A stretch of 64,000 bases of DNA from Methylopila sp. Yamaguchi (GTDB lineage Bacteria; Pseudomonadota; Alphaproteobacteria; Rhizobiales; Methylopilaceae). Every line of letters begins with the position of its first letter. The stretch's first letter is position 1. Below are positions 51,913-59,479 of the stretch, piece by piece. The stretch is from positions 1 through 64,000 of the forward strand of contig NZ_BAUX01000004.1 of assembly GCF_002897035.1 (NCBI RefSeq), given 5' to 3'. The notes beneath the pieces were generated by a model. It did no database searches. It was not told the origin of the DNA and saw nothing but the letters and a program-made list of their open reading frames with translations. Both the position numbers and the translations under genes were made by a program.

Positions 51913-53970
51913 TCAGGCCAGCGGGATGCGCATGACGAGGGTGAGCGAGCGGTCGACTTCCGCCGTGACGCCGGGCGGCACGATCGTCGTGGAGTCGAGC
52001 TGGTCGATGACAGCGGGGCCGGCCACCCTCATCCCGGACTGGAGCGCCGCGCGGTCGTAGACCGGCGCGTCGATCGCTTCCGGCAACTCGTCGAAGCGGA
52101 CGCGACGGGTCCCGACGGGCGCAGCTTCCGCGTCGATGGGGTCGAAGTCGGCGAACTTCGCCTTCGAGGTGACGCCGGTCGCGATCACGCTGACGCGGTA
52201 GATCTCGACGGGCGCGCCGGGGCGCGAATAGTTGTGCTCGCGACCGTGCTCTTCGTGGAAGTAGGCGATCGACTCGTCGAGCGAGACGACAGGCGAGGCG
52301 ATGTTGATCGACAGCGCGCGCCACTGGCCGTGGTAGCGCATGTCGATCTTGCGCTGGAACACCATGTTTTCTGGCGTTACGCCCTCGGTGACGAGGCGCT
52401 CCCGGCCTTCGATCTCCAACTCGCGGAAGGTGGTCTCGAGGTCGGCGACGTTCACCTCCTCGGCCTTGGCGAGATACATCCGCGAGATGTCGTGCTGGAT
52501 GTCCACCAGCAGGCAGCCGAGCGCCGAGGTGACGCCCGGGTTCGGCGGCACCAGCACGACGGGTATCGCCAAGTCCTTGGCGAGCGCCGCGCCGTGGAGA
52601 GGCCCCGCGCCGCCGAAGGCGACCAGCGCGAAGTCGCGTGGGTCGTAGCCGCGGCGGATCGAGAGCAGGCGGACGGCGTCCGCCATGTTGGCGTTCGCGA
52701 CCTTCAGGATCGCGAGAGCGGCCTCTTCGACCGACATGCCGAGCGGCTCGGCGACGCCCTTACGGATAGCCTCTGTCGCGAGACCCTTATCCAGCGCGAC
52801 CTTGCCGCCGGCGAGCCGATCGCTGAGGCGGCCGAGCACGACGTTGGCGTCGCAGTTCGTCGGGTTCTCTCCGCCGCGGCCGTAGCAGGCGGGTCCGGGC
52901 GTGGAGCCGGCCGACTGCGGGCCGTTGCGCAGCGAGTTGGCGGCGTCCATCCAGGCCAGCGACCCGCCGCCCGCGCCGATCGTCAGCACCTCGATCGATG
53001 GGAAGCAGATCGGGTAGCCGTACTCGACGAACCATTCCTTTGTGACGTTGATTTCACCGTCGTCGCACAGCGAGACGTCAGTCGAGGTGCCGCCCATATC
53101 GAGGCCGATCGAGTTCCTGAACCCGGCCTGCTCGGCGACGAAGCGGCTGGCGATCGCGCCCGCCGCGATCCCGGAGGCGGAGAGACGGGCCGCGTAGCGC
53201 TCCGACATCTTCGCGGTCATCACGCCGCCGCCGGAGTGCAGAAGCAGCACGTCCTCCTTGTAGCCGCCGGCCTTCATGCGGCTTTCGAGGCGGCTGGCGT
53301 ACTGGCCGACGACCGGCGCCAACACCGCGTTCGCGACCGTCGTCGAGAAGCGCTCGTGCTCGAAGATCTCCGGCATGATGTCGCTGGAGATCGAGATCGT
53401 GGCCTCGGGCACGGCCTCCGCCAGGATGTCCCGCATGCGCTGCTCGTTCGCGGGATTGATGAAGGCGTTGGCGAAGCAGATCGCGATGGTCTTCACGCCG
53501 CGCTTCTTGATCACGCGGGCGAGCTCGGCGGCCTCCGCCTCGTCGAGCGGCGTGACGACCTGGCCCGAATAGTCGGTGCGCTCGGTCACCACCAGGCGAT
53601 CGCGACGCCGGATGTAGGGCTTCGCCATCTCCTTGTAGGTGTCCCACAAGTCGTCGCGGTTGCCGCGGCGGATCTCGATGGTGTCGCGGAAGCCCTTGGT
53701 GGTGACCATCACGGCCGGCGGAAAGCGGCGCGTGATCAGGGCGTTGGTGGCGAGCGTGGTGCCGTGCTTGAACAGCAGCAGGTCGTTCAGGTTCACGCCG
53801 CCGGCGTCGATGCCGGCCAGCACGCCGTCAATCGGGTCGGGGGTGGTCGGCACCTTCGCCACATGCATCAGGCCGGTGGCCTCGCTCAGCACGCAGATGT
53901 CGGTGAACGTGCCGCCCACGTCGCAGGCGACGCGCACCCGGCGGTCCTCGGCGTCAATGGCTTGAGTCAT
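51913..53970 (-). CDS. hyuA: hydantoinase/oxoprolinase-type subunit A
   Basis: A 685-residue ATPase subunit of a hydantoinase/5-oxoprolinase/caprolactamase-like enzyme. The actin-like fold motifs are VACDVGGTFTDICVL at the N-terminus, HGTTLATNALITRR near 70-83, GLDMGGTSTDVSLCDDG around 290, and FGGAGPLHGAALAKDL. The ATG at 53970 has a strong ribosome-binding site (GAGGAG). It starts 56 nt after a strong intrinsic terminator that lies between amiR and hyuA. This indicates attenuation control by the upstream AmiR-like protein. Confidence 0.93.
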   Translation of the reverse strand: MTQAIDAEDRRVRVACDVGGTFTDICVLSEATGLMHVAKVPTTPDPIDGVLAGIDAGGVNLNDLLLFKHGTTLATNALITRRFPPAVMVTTKGFRDTIEIRRGNRDDLWDTYKEMAKPYIRRRDRLVVTERTDYSGQVVTPLDEAEAAELARVIKKRGVKTIAICFANAFINPANEQRMRDILAEAVPEATISISSDIMPEIFEHERFSTTVANAVLAPVVGQYASRLESRMKAGGYKEDVLLLHSGGGVMTAKMSERYAARLSASGIAAGAIASRFVAEQAGFRNSIGLDMGGTSTDVSLCDDGEINVTKEWFVEYGYPICFPSIEVLTIGAGGGSLAWMDAANSLRNGPQSAGSTPGPACYGRGGENPTNCDANVVLGRLSDRLAGGKVALDKGLATEAIRKGVAEPLGMSVEEAALAILKVANANMADAVRLLSIRRGYDPRDFALVAFGGAGPLHGAALAKDLAIPVVLVPPNPGVTSALGCLLVDIQHDISRMYLAKAEEVNVADLETTFRELEIEGRERLVTEGVTPENMVFQRKIDMRYHGQWRALSINIASPVVSLDESIAYFHEEHGREHNYSRPGAPVEIYRVSVIATGVTSKAKFADFDPIDAEAAPVGTRRVRFDELPEAIDAPVYDRAALQSGMRVAGPAVIDQLDSTTIVPPGVTAEVDRSLTLVMRIPLA

Positions 53971-54026
53971 CTCTGGCTCCTCATGGCGGGCCGCGGGCGC
54001 CGAGCGCTCCGCAGGCCGTGAAAACG

Positions 54027-54062
54027 AAAAAAGCCGCCGCCAGCGGTGATGCTGGCGACGGC
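54027..54062 (-). terminator. leader terminator (attenuator) before hyuA
   Basis: On the minus strand GCCGTCGCCAGC-ATCACC-GCTGGCGGCGGC forms a 12-bp stem with one G-U pair, followed by TTTTTT (54027-54032). It sits between amiR (94 nt upstream) and hyuA (start 56 nt downstream). The motif GCCAAGGGAGC directly precedes and overlaps its 5' arm, so an alternative hairpin (CGGC/GCCG) would disrupt it. Confidence 0.85.
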
Positions 54063-54075
54063 TCCCTTGGCCGGC
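54058..54075 (-). promoter_or_regulatory. candidate antiterminator hairpin, hyuA leader
   Basis: Minus-strand CGGC-CAAGGGA-GCCG; the right arm is inside the terminator's 5' arm, so the two structures exclude each other. The core GCNAAGGGAGC recurs before amiC. The loop contains AAGGGA, compatible with the A1/G4 loop positions of ANTAR target hairpins. A second hairpin of the usual pair was not identified. Confidence 0.5.
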
Positions 54076-54133
54076 GTCCGCTGGCGGCGATCTCTGGCGC
54101 GCGCGGACCTATCTGTGCGTGGCGTTTCAGGTC

Positions 54134-54148
54134 GGCGCGCACCGCGCC
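54134..54148 (-). other. short hairpin after amiR
   Basis: Minus-strand GGCGCG-GTG-CGCGCC, a perfect 6-bp stem with 3-nt loop, 8 nt after the amiR stop, without a T-tract. It may be part of the leader structure of hyuA. Confidence 0.35.
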
Positions 54149-54155
54149 GGACGTG

Positions 54156-54746
54156 TCAGAAACCCACTAATTCCTCAGCGTTGATGATCGTCTCGCAGAC
54201 GATATCCATCGTAATTCGCGCAGTCATTGCGCGAGCGCGTATGGTTTCATACGCTTCCTGCTCTGATAATCCCTTGCGGGACATCAGTATCTGCTTCGCC
54301 TTCTCAAGCTTCCTGAAGCCCTCTAACCGTGCCTCAAGCTTGCGAACTCTGTCAAGAAGGATTTTCTCCTTTAAAGAAATTGTGTGGGCGATGACGATGC
54401 TGGTCAAAAGACCGAAAGCGCGGATAGGCTTCGTCACGATCGCGGCGGCGCCGGCGCGGGCGATCGCCTCGATCACGGCGGGGCTTTCGAACTCCACGAT
54501 CGCGACCAGGGTCACCCGCGCGTCGCGTTCCGCCAGCGCCTTCAGCAGGACGTGCGTGAAGCCGTCTTGCCGGAACAGCATGAACACGATGTCCGCGTCC
54601 GCCGGGATCGCGTCCCGCGGCGGCCACACGGCTTCGACGTTGCAGCCGATCCGGCGGATCTGATCCACCAGTTCGTCGCGTTCGCGATCCTTCGGGTGGT
54701 AGACCACCACGCGGACGTTTCGAAGGTCGCGGAGGGCCTTCAGCAT
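54156..54746 (-). CDS. amiR: AmiR-like ANTAR antiterminator
   Basis: A 196-residue RNA-binding antiterminator. Residues 1-120 form a pseudo-receiver: the fold is present but the phospho-acceptor region reads IVFMLFRQDG with no proper Asp switch, as in AmiR. A coiled-coil (LLDRVRKLEARLEGFRKLE) leads to the ANTAR domain (KAKQILMSRKGLSEQEAYE and IRARAMTARITMDIVCET). AmiR is held inactive by AmiC and freed by amide binding. It follows amiC with a 5-nt gap. Its ANTAR coding part is visibly AT-richer than surrounding sequence. Confidence 0.9.
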   Translation of the reverse strand: MLKALRDLRNVRVVVYHPKDRERDELVDQIRRIGCNVEAVWPPRDAIPADADIVFMLFRQDGFTHVLLKALAERDARVTLVAIVEFESPAVIEAIARAGAAAIVTKPIRAFGLLTSIVIAHTISLKEKILLDRVRKLEARLEGFRKLEKAKQILMSRKGLSEQEAYETIRARAMTARITMDIVCETIINAEELVGF

Positions 54747-54751
54747 GCCGG

Positions 54752-55921
54752 TCAGCCCCCGGCCGCGCGGGCGGTGACGAGGTTCGGCGCGGGGTCCCAG
54801 TCCGCCAGGCTGTGGTGGATCAGGTAAGGGTCGGGCTTGATCGCCTGCGAGCTCTGCTCGAGCACCTTGAACTGGCCGTCGGCCTCGACGCGACCGATCC
54901 GCGGCCAGAGGTAGGAATGGCCGTTCTCGGCGTCGATCCGGATTTCCCCCTGGGGCGCCGCAAAGCTGGTCTCGCCAAGCGCCGAGCGAATGTCCCGGGG
55001 GTCGACGGACCGGGCGCGTCCGACGGCGTCGAGCGTCATGCGGGTCACGCTGTAGGCGGTCTCCGCCATAGCGTTGAGGCGCTCGTGTACGCCGAAGCGG
55101 GACTGGTAGGCGCGCACGAAGCGTCGGTTTTCGGGGCTGTCGATAGACTGGAAGTAGGTCGCCCCCGTGAGATGCCCGACGGCGAGACCGGCCGGCATCG
55201 ACGCGATCTCGGCCTCGGTGACGGTCAGGCTCGCGATCGTCAGGCTGTCGGTCAGCCCGGCTTCGGCGCACAGCTCGTAGAAGCGCACGGCGGCTTCGCC
55301 GACGACCGTGCAGAACACGACGTCGGGCCTCTTCTTCTTGATGTCCTGGACGATCTGGTCGAGTTCCCGGCGGGAGGCGTCGAGCGGCACGTAGCGCTCG
55401 GCCAGCGTCTGCCCCTTCTGCTCCGCGACCAGGGTCATCATCACCCGGTTGGATTCGACCGGGAAGGTGTAGCGGGTGCCGACGAGGTAGAAGCTCTTGC
55501 CGGCGTTGAGGATCAGGTGCCGCGCCAGCAGCAGGATGTGCTGGTTCGGCACCGCCCCGCCGTAGATCACGTTCGGCGAGTATTCGAAGCCCTCGTAGGG
55601 CGCGGCGTAGGCCAGCACCGCCGCGCGCCGCTCGACGATCGGCACCACCGCCTGACGCGTGTTGGTCATGTAGCAGCCCACGAGCAGGCCGGCGCCGTCC
55701 TCGTCCAGCATCCGCTCTGCGAGGCTCGCGAACCGGGCCGGGTCGGACTGGGCGTCGTAGGTCACAGGAACGACCTCCCGGCCCGCCACGCCGCCGGCGG
55801 CGTTGATCTCCTCGAGCGCGAGCAGCGTCGCGTTGAGCTGGGTGCGCTCGAGATAGGCCGTCGGGCCGGTCGCCGAGTACAGCGCCCCGACGATCAACGG
55901 CTTGGTGGTGTCGAACGCCAT
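54752..55921 (-). CDS. amiC: AmiC-like cytosolic amide-sensing binding protein
   Basis: A 389-residue periplasmic-binding-protein fold with no signal peptide (starts MAFDTTKPLIVGALYS), so it stays in the cytosol as a sensor. Close to AmiC and UrtA: GCYMTNTRQAVVPIVERRAA near 85-104, GGAVPNQHILLLARHLI and GTRYTFPVESNRV. It is expected to bind and silence the ANTAR protein encoded next, releasing it when a small amide or lactam is bound. The ATG at 55921 lies 20 nt after the T-tract of a strong terminator. An ATG 21 nt upstream would lie in the T-tract flank and is unlikely. Confidence 0.9.
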   Translation of the reverse strand: MAFDTTKPLIVGALYSATGPTAYLERTQLNATLLALEEINAAGGVAGREVVPVTYDAQSDPARFASLAERMLDEDGAGLLVGCYMTNTRQAVVPIVERRAAVLAYAAPYEGFEYSPNVIYGGAVPNQHILLLARHLILNAGKSFYLVGTRYTFPVESNRVMMTLVAEQKGQTLAERYVPLDASRRELDQIVQDIKKKRPDVVFCTVVGEAAVRFYELCAEAGLTDSLTIASLTVTEAEIASMPAGLAVGHLTGATYFQSIDSPENRRFVRAYQSRFGVHERLNAMAETAYSVTRMTLDAVGRARSVDPRDIRSALGETSFAAPQGEIRIDAENGHSYLWPRIGRVEADGQFKVLEQSSQAIKPDPYLIHHSLADWDPAPNLVTARAAGG

Positions 55922-55940
55922 GCTCTTCCGCCTCAAGCAC

Positions 55941-55986
55941 AAAAAAAGGGAGCTCCCGCCGGGCAGAACCGGCGGGAGCTCCCTTT
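55941..55986 (-). terminator. leader terminator (attenuator) before amiC
   Basis: An 18-bp perfect stem: minus-strand AAAGGGAGCTCCCGCCGG, loop TTCTGC, CCGGCGGGAGCTCCCTTT, followed by a T-run ending at 55941. The amiC start is only 20 nt beyond the T-run, too close for a promoter in between. GGAGC-AAAGGGA-GCTCC just upstream overlaps its 5' arm. It may also end the upstream GGDEF-EAL gene. Confidence 0.85.
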
Positions 55987-55994
55987 GCTCCTGA
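55980..55994 (-). promoter_or_regulatory. candidate antiterminator hairpin, amiC leader
   Basis: Minus-strand GGAGC-AAAGGGA-GCTCC, a 5-bp stem whose right arm is inside the terminator's 5' arm. It shares GCNAAGGGAGC with the hyuA leader, which supports a common recognition element. Confidence 0.5.
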
Positions 55995-55999
55995 TCCGA

Positions 56000-56027
56000 C
56001 GCTAGGCGCCCCGCCGCACGCCGTCAA
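56000..56027 (-). promoter_or_regulatory. possible promoter for the amiC operon
   Basis: On the minus strand TTGACG (56022-56027) and CTAGCG (56000-56005) are 16 nt apart. The -35 is good, the -10 mediocre. Transcription would begin near 55993, just before the candidate antiterminator, so nearly the whole leader is the hairpin pair. Confidence 0.4.
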
Positions 56028-56057
56028 CGCCAAAGTTGGCGGGAGCGGCGCGCCCCG

Positions 56058-58046
56058 TCAGCGGCGCGGCGCCGGACGGCCGGGGAGGGCTCTCGCATGC
56101 GTGCGCGCCCACCGCAGAGCTTCGTTGCGTGGCATGGGGCGGGCGATGAGGTAGCCCTGGAACGCCTTGCAGCCCAGGTCCCGCATCGTCTCGAGATCGT
56201 CCTGATGCTCGATGCCTTCGGCCACGACCTCGAAGCCCAGCGGCCCCGCGAGGCTGAGGATCGCCAGCACCAGGCTGCGGTTCTCGGCGGACCGGGAGAC
56301 GCCCTCGACGAAGATGCGGTCGATCTTCACCCGGTCCACCCGTAGCCGCCGAAGCGCCCCGAGCGAGGAGTAACCCACGCCGAAGTCGTCGATCGCCACG
56401 CTGACGCCGGCCTCCGACAGGGCGGCGAGCTTGCCGCGCACCGCCTGGATGTCGAGGGCGGTCTCCTCCGTAATCTCGATCTCGAGCATGGCCGGCGGAA
56501 CGCCGCGCGCCTTCAGGCCCTTCAGCACGAGCTCGTCCACGGCGATCTGCGACATCTCCCGGGGCGAGACGTTCATGGCGACGCGAGCGTCCGCGAGGCC
56601 GATCTCACGCATGGCGAGAATGGTGACGCAGACGTCGCTCAGGATGAAGCGCAGGAGTTGCTCGCCGAAGCCCGCAAGCGAAGCCGAAGCGATCAGGTCC
56701 GGAGGCGAGATCCAGCCGTGGCGCGGGTGGCGCCAGCGGGCGAGCGCTTCGAAGCCTCCGAAGCGCGCGCCCCCGTCGATCATGACCGGCTGATACCAAA
56801 CTTCGAGACCACCCTCGGCCAGAGCCTTTCCTAGGTCTCGCTCGATGTCCCGGCGCATCGCGAGATGGTGCGCAAGCTCCGCGTCGAACACGTAGCACCG
56901 GTTCCGGCCAGCGAGCTTCGCCGCGTAGAGCGCGGCGTCCGCCGAGATCAGCATCTCGTCGATCGCCGGCGCCGTCGACACATGAACGCCGATGCTGACG
57001 CCGATGCGGCCCGCGTCGAAGGCCGCGAAGGGGATCGCGATGGCGGCGATCAGCTCGTGCGCGAGGAGCGTCGGATTGACGTCGACGAGGCCCATCTCGA
57101 ACAGCACGGCGAACTCGTCGCCGCCGAGGCGCGCCACGGCGAAGGAACTGGGAAGCGACAATTGCAGGCGGCGGGCGACCTCGATCAGCACGTTGTCGCC
57201 TGCCTTGTGGCCGTAGGTGTCGTTGACCGCCTTGAAGCCGTCGAGATCGAGCAGCAGCAGGCTCATCGGCGATTGCGCGATCGCCGCCCGGCGTTCCGCC
57301 TCCTCGAGGAAGCCGCTGCGGTTGAGCAGGCCCGTCAGCGCGTCGCGGGAGGCGCGGCGGGTCATCTCCTCGGCGATCTCGGTCGCCGCCACGTGCGCGC
57401 CTTCGAGCGACGTCGCAAGAGAGGTCGCTTCGTTCTTCAGCCGGCTGGTCTCCCGCATGAGACCTTCGCCCTCCCGGCAGGCCCTTATGAGGGCGGCGAG
57501 ATAGAGCACGACCGTCGCGCCCAAACATATGCGGTCGAAGCCGCCCGCGTAGAACAGGCAACCCGCCGCCGACAGAAGCGGCGGCGTGATGAAGCCGATC
57601 GGGATGCGCGCATAGGCGAAGCCGTGCGTGACGGCGCCTGCGGTGATCCCGCACACGACGATGAGGTAGAATAGGGTCTGCGGCGAGGTGTAGCCGGCGC
57701 AAAGCGTGGGGATGAAAGCCCACACCAAGCCGGACGACAGCGCGGCCGCGGAGTGCAATTTAAGACGTCGATCGACGACGGCCGGGTTTGTCGTCTCCGC
57801 CAGTCGGCAGAGCATCATGCGGAAGCTGTTGGGGACGCAGGACGCGGCGAACCAGATCAGCCCGGCCTTGGTCTGGCCGGAGTTCCAGGCGACCAAAGCG
57901 GAGGTGATCCCCAACACGACGTTGACGGGGATCGACAGAAGCACGCTGCGCCGTACGGCGGCGAGCTGGTCGGACCGGATCAAGTGGGGGAGGGTGGTCG
58001 CGGCGCCCTTCGCACCGAGCGATAAAGGTCGTCCCGCACCGACCAT
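56058..58046 (-). CDS. membrane GGDEF-EAL cyclic di-GMP enzyme
   Basis: A 662-residue protein with an N-terminal membrane region of about five or six helices (about 30-200), a GGDEF domain with intact RLGGDEFAVLFEM, and an EAL domain. EAL signature residues are all visible: GFEALARWRHP, NVSPREM, LEIEITEE, IDDFGVGYSSL, VAEGIEHQ and QGYLIARPM, so the phosphodiesterase should be active. The GGDEF lacks an RxxD inhibition site. The start at 58046 (MVGAGRPLS) has a good GAGGA; an ATG at 58094 would add 16 residues. It is upstream of amiC on the same strand. Confidence 0.92.
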   Translation of the reverse strand: MVGAGRPLSLGAKGAATTLPHLIRSDQLAAVRRSVLLSIPVNVVLGITSALVAWNSGQTKAGLIWFAASCVPNSFRMMLCRLAETTNPAVVDRRLKLHSAAALSSGLVWAFIPTLCAGYTSPQTLFYLIVVCGITAGAVTHGFAYARIPIGFITPPLLSAAGCLFYAGGFDRICLGATVVLYLAALIRACREGEGLMRETSRLKNEATSLATSLEGAHVAATEIAEEMTRRASRDALTGLLNRSGFLEEAERRAAIAQSPMSLLLLDLDGFKAVNDTYGHKAGDNVLIEVARRLQLSLPSSFAVARLGGDEFAVLFEMGLVDVNPTLLAHELIAAIAIPFAAFDAGRIGVSIGVHVSTAPAIDEMLISADAALYAAKLAGRNRCYVFDAELAHHLAMRRDIERDLGKALAEGGLEVWYQPVMIDGGARFGGFEALARWRHPRHGWISPPDLIASASLAGFGEQLLRFILSDVCVTILAMREIGLADARVAMNVSPREMSQIAVDELVLKGLKARGVPPAMLEIEITEETALDIQAVRGKLAALSEAGVSVAIDDFGVGYSSLGALRRLRVDRVKIDRIFVEGVSRSAENRSLVLAILSLAGPLGFEVVAEGIEHQDDLETMRDLGCKAFQGYLIARPMPRNEALRWARTHARALPGRPAPRR

Positions 58047-58176
58047 GCGATGATCCTCAACGACGAGAGCCGGGACCGTCCGCCCACGACTCATTCGTCA
58101 GGACCATCCTGCGCTGGAGTTAACAGCCTCGCAACGCCGCGGAAAGAACACTATGTCGTCGTGGCGAAAGGGAAAA
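58047..58176. other. 130-nt gap between the GGDEF-EAL gene and the DUF454 gene
   Basis: Both flanking genes are on the minus strand. AACTATGTCGTCGTGG-like ordinary sequence lies here; AACAGCCTCGCAACG is the only AT-richer patch. No clear promoter or terminator is visible. Confidence 0.3.
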
Positions 58177-58590
58177 TCACCGTTCGCCAGCGCGAGGCCG
58201 GGACGGGCGGGTGCCGACGTAAAGCGCTCCCGCCGCGACCAGTGCGAGCGTCGATCCGATCGCGATCGGCGGCGCGCCTGACACGCTCACCAGCACGACC
58301 GAAAGCCCCATGCCGGCGAAGGCTAAAACCTTGGCCCTCAAGGGGATTGCCCGGTCCCGGCGCCACGCGACCACGGTCGGGCCAAGTCTGGGATGCGCCA
58401 GCAGCCAGGCTTCGAGGCGTGGCGAGCCGCGCGCGAAACATCCCGCCGCAAGGATGAGAAAGACCGTTCCGGGCATCACCGGCAGGATCAGCCCTGCGAC
58501 CCCAAGTCCCAGCAAGGCGAACCCGAGCACAAGCCAGAGGACGCGCGCCGCGCGGCTTCCCGACGTCGCTCCTCCCTCGTTTCGCCCCAT
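58177..58590 (-). CDS. DUF454 (YbaN-like) membrane protein
   Basis: A 137-residue inner-membrane protein of the YbaN family of unknown function. The N-terminal half carries VLWLVLGFALLGLGVAGLIL, the family core PVMPGTVFLILAAGCFARGS, and the segment RLEAWLLAHPRLGP. Two further membrane helices follow (AKVLAFAGMGLSVVLVSVSG and TLALVAAGALYVG). The start at 58590 (MGRNEGG) is chosen because the frame upstream lacks conserved sequence. It is divergent from the DUF502 gene by 90 nt. Confidence 0.88.
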   Translation of the reverse strand: MGRNEGGATSGSRAARVLWLVLGFALLGLGVAGLILPVMPGTVFLILAAGCFARGSPRLEAWLLAHPRLGPTVVAWRRDRAIPLRAKVLAFAGMGLSVVLVSVSGAPPIAIGSTLALVAAGALYVGTRPSRPRAGER

Positions 58591-58680
58591 CGTCGCTCCA
58601 CATGCTATGAGACTGTTTGTGCGTTGCGAAAGCGTCGGCGGCAAGCCGGCGCGCGCGCGGATCACGGAGCGCCTGAGCGC

Positions 58681-59436
58681 ATGAAGGAAAAGCTCGACGC
58701 GACGCTCGCCGCACTGGCCGAGCCGCAACCGGCGCCGAAGCCGAAGGGCGCGGCGCGCATCCGAACCTACTTTCTGACTGGCCTAGTCGTCGCCGGACCT
58801 GTGGCGATCACGATCTGGATCACGCTCTGGCTGATCGGCCTGATCGACGGCTGGGTGAAGCCGCTGATCCCGCCCGCCTGGAACCCCGACAGCTATCTGC
58901 CGGTCGCGGTGCCCGGCTTCGGCGTGCTGGCGGCGTTCCTCGGGCTCACGATTCTCGGCTTTCTTACCGCGAATCTCGTCGGCCGCACCGTGGTGCAGTC
59001 GGGCGAGCAGGTGCTGAACCGCATGCCCGTGGTGCGCTCGCTCTACAAGGGCGTGAAGCAGATCTTCGAGACCGTGTTCAAGCAGGACGGCACGAGCTTC
59101 CGTCGCGTGGGCCTGATCGAATGGCCGGGGCCGGGCATGTGGTCGCTCTGCTTCATCACCGAGCCGGCGCGCGGGGCTCTCGCGGAGGGGCTGCCAGGTC
59201 CCGAGCACCTCTGTCTGTTCGTGCCCTGCACGCCGAACCCGACCACCGGCTACCTGGTGATGATGGAAGCCTCGAAGGTGACGGAGATCGACGTCTCCAC
59301 CGACGACGCGTTCAAGCTCATCATGTCCATGGGCATCATTCAGCCCAACGGCGCGGCCCCGGCCGCGCCCCCGACGATCGCGCCGAACATGCCCGGCGGT
59401 GAAAAGCCGGAGCTTTCAGCGCCGGTCGCGGGATAG
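58681..59436 (+). CDS. DUF502 membrane protein
   Basis: A 251-residue protein of the DUF502 family. The first helix is TYFLTGLVVAGPVAITIWIT (about 30-49), and the second is FGVLAAFLGLTILGFLTANLVG. A conserved region follows with NRMPVVRSLYKGVKQIFETV and PCTPNPTTGYLVMME. Function is unknown. In this group of bacteria it commonly neighbours recG, sdhE and mfd, as here. The start ATG at 58681 has no strong Shine-Dalgarno. It converges with recG, 43 nt between stops. Confidence 0.9.
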   Translation: MKEKLDATLAALAEPQPAPKPKGAARIRTYFLTGLVVAGPVAITIWITLWLIGLIDGWVKPLIPPAWNPDSYLPVAVPGFGVLAAFLGLTILGFLTANLVGRTVVQSGEQVLNRMPVVRSLYKGVKQIFETVFKQDGTSFRRVGLIEWPGPGMWSLCFITEPARGALAEGLPGPEHLCLFVPCTPNPTTGYLVMMEASKVTEIDVSTDDAFKLIMSMGIIQPNGAAPAAPPTIAPNMPGGEKPELSAPVAG

Positions 59437-59479
59437 CCGGCTCTCCTTGTCCCGGCCTTGGGGGGCAGCGGAAGGTCCG

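Noticed and set aside
52234-54021. Plus-strand open frame opposite hyuA
   Set aside because: Val/Arg/His-rich antisense translation with no motif.
54752-55921. AmiC-like protein as another periplasmic transport component
   Set aside because: It has no signal peptide and is paired with an ANTAR gene, whereas a Tat-exported binding protein is encoded separately in the same operon.
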